Under the pieces are notes generated by a model. The model had not been told where the DNA came from. It was given only the letters and a program-made list of their open reading frames with translations, and did not search any database. The position numbers and the translations under genes are program-made. Of a stretch of 6,669 nucleotides of DNA, positions 5,765 through 6,669 are shown piece after piece (within the stretch, counting starts at the first letter, position 1; the number at the start of each line of letters is the position of its first letter). The stretch lies in the NCBI GenBank assembly GCA_003507475.1, contig DNVQ01000017.1:1-6669 (forward strand), in the 5' to 3' direction. Origin of the DNA: Candidatus Moraniibacteriota bacterium (GTDB lineage Bacteria; Patescibacteriota; Minisyncoccia; Moranbacterales; UBA9337).

Positions 5765-6551
5765 TTATTTTTTGCTCAAAAAAATTGATAATATCTGCTT
5801 CTTTTGTATAACATTTATCCCCCACTCGCAGAAATGGCACGGCAAATGATTCCTCATTAAGATTGCAAAACATCGCATCCTCCGCCATCTGCTGGGCATC
5901 ATTTTCATTTTTACTGATATTTTTTTCTCCAAAACTGATCTTATTTTTCAAATCTTTTTCTTGAAAATATTTTTCAAGACTAGCACATTCTAAACAATTA
6001 TCGCCAGAATAGAAAATAATATCTTCTGCTTGAACTTTCGTTTGATCTTGAGCAGAGACTTCATTACCAATTAGTTTCTTTAATTTTTCAGACAAATATT
6101 TTGAAAAAGCCTGCTCGTTGGAAACCAGCCTCCAGACTTGCGTATCTTCTTTAATATTATCGTTGCCATCTATAATTGTATTGGTAAAAAGGGATGTGCC
6201 CGAAGCTTTGAATTTATTGGCCACTTCTTTATTCTCCGGCAAATCCACGTTTATTTCTCTAAATTCAATTTTTCCAGATTTCAATTCAGAAGAAAAATTT
6301 TGCTCTAACATTTTTTTCGTATATTCTCCAGCTGTGATGCAAGAATAGCAACGGTTAGTGCTATGAAATAAAAATACCTGAATTTTTTCAGCCGGCTCTA
6401 CTTCTTGAATTTCAATTGTATTACTTTTAATATTTTGGACACCGATATTTTCTGATTCAGATTTTTTATTGGAATCAAAAATTGACCATATCAAAATCCC
6501 GATAAAAATAAAAGCTCCTCCGTAAAGTGCGTATGTTCCTATTTTTTTCAT
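5751..6551 (-). CDS. Membrane-anchored protein with two thioredoxin folds, ArsF-like first domain
   Basis: A protein of 266 residues. MKK and a hydrophobic segment (about 7-25) form an uncleaved anchor, followed by a low-complexity linker to about 55; by charge the rest faces outside. The first thioredoxin-like domain (about 57-160) has VFLFHSTNRCYSC with C68-Y-S-C71, then EFREINVDLPENKEVANKF and a C-terminal stretch VWRLVSNEQAFSKYL. This matches the small 'ArsF' proteins found beside ArsG genes; the nitroreductase label of that family is not supported by the fold. The second domain (about 177-263) is glutaredoxin-like, with IIFYSGDNCLEC (C186-L-E-C189), a likely cis-proline at VP (238-239), and further cysteines at 229 and 247. 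The first domain lacks an obvious cis-proline. ArsF-like proteins as I know them have one domain, so the second is an addition. It lies 28 bp after the Cys-tail gene and overlaps the ArsG-like gene by 14 bp. No Shine-Dalgarno is seen. Confidence 0.8.
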   Translation of the reverse strand: MKKIGTYALYGGAFIFIGILIWSIFDSNKKSESENIGVQNIKSNTIEIQEVEPAEKIQVFLFHSTNRCYSCITAGEYTKKMLEQNFSSELKSGKIEFREINVDLPENKEVANKFKASGTSLFTNTIIDGNDNIKEDTQVWRLVSNEQAFSKYLSEKLKKLIGNEVSAQDQTKVQAEDIIFYSGDNCLECASLEKYFQEKDLKNKISFGEKNISKNENDAQQMAEDAMFCNLNEESFAVPFLRVGDKCYTKEADIINFFEQKINGIS

Positions 6552-6579
6552 AATTATTTTTTATTTTTAATTTATGTAT

Positions 6580-6669
6580 TTAACAGCTTCCTCCGCAAGA
6601 GCAAGAACAGCATCCACTCTTTTTATCCAGGGAAGCCGAATTATTAGAACCGCTATTTTTTAATATTTC
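6580..6669 (-). CDS. Partial gene, C-terminal 29 residues with Cys-rich tail
   Basis: Only the end of this gene is in the window. It reads EILKNSGSNNSASLDKKSG and then CCSCSCGGSC before TAA at 6582-6580: a flexible polar linker followed by five cysteines in ten residues. Such tails are found on metal(loid)-handling proteins and suggest thiol coordination of As, Cu or Zn. The family of the main body cannot be told; a permease, a thioredoxin-like protein or an ArsR regulator are all possible. It reads the same way as the genes below it, with a 28 bp gap to the next ATG, and is probably in the same operon. Confidence 0.6.
   Translation of the reverse strand, partial: EILKNSGSNNSASLDKKSGCCSCSCGGSC

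Noticed and set aside
5649..6348. Plus-strand open frames opposite the ArsG-like and thioredoxin-fold genes
   Set aside because: They are antisense to well-supported genes and show no recognisable domain.

Overview
This is an AT-rich window in which every convincing gene reads leftward (minus strand). In transcription order it holds four parts. (1) An apparent arsenic/metal(loid) and thiol-redox operon whose upstream end is cut off: a Cys-rich C-terminal tail (6580-6669), a membrane-anchored protein with two thioredoxin folds (5751-6551), a CcdA/ArsG-like membrane protein (5048-5764) and an ArsP/DUF318-type permease (4089-5051). (2) A P2-type cation ATPase of 905 residues (1115-3832). (3) A small ORF6N-domain protein (336-887). 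(4) The start of a secreted protein with a Sec signal peptide (1-77) that runs off the left edge.

The organism cannot be named from the sequence alone. Low GC, a small ORF6N gene, nested palindromic intergenic repeats, weak or absent Shine-Dalgarno sequences and a standard use of TGA as stop would fit a Patescibacteria/CPR (Parcubacteria-like) genome. That is inference; no marker gene is present.

The operon at 4089-6669 is tightly packed (28 bp gap, 14 bp overlap, then a 4 bp ATGA overlap). Its parts make a coherent hypothetical module. The ArsG-like protein keeps the two membrane cysteines of CcdA/DsbD proteins and could pass electrons outward to the two CxxC thioredoxin folds, which topology places outside the membrane. 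The permease would export the metal(loid) species. The P-type ATPase has its own promoter-like sequence and is separated from the operon by 256 bp.

Between the genes the DNA is rich in structure. A composite palindromic element starts within about 10 bp of the stop codon of both the permease and the ATPase. The ORF6N gene lies between two 55-57 bp direct repeats, contains a perfect 29 bp palindrome and is followed by a strong hairpin. To its left lie a G-quadruplex motif and a run of nine G (minus strand), whose length decides whether an upstream ATG is in frame with the signal peptide of the leftmost gene.
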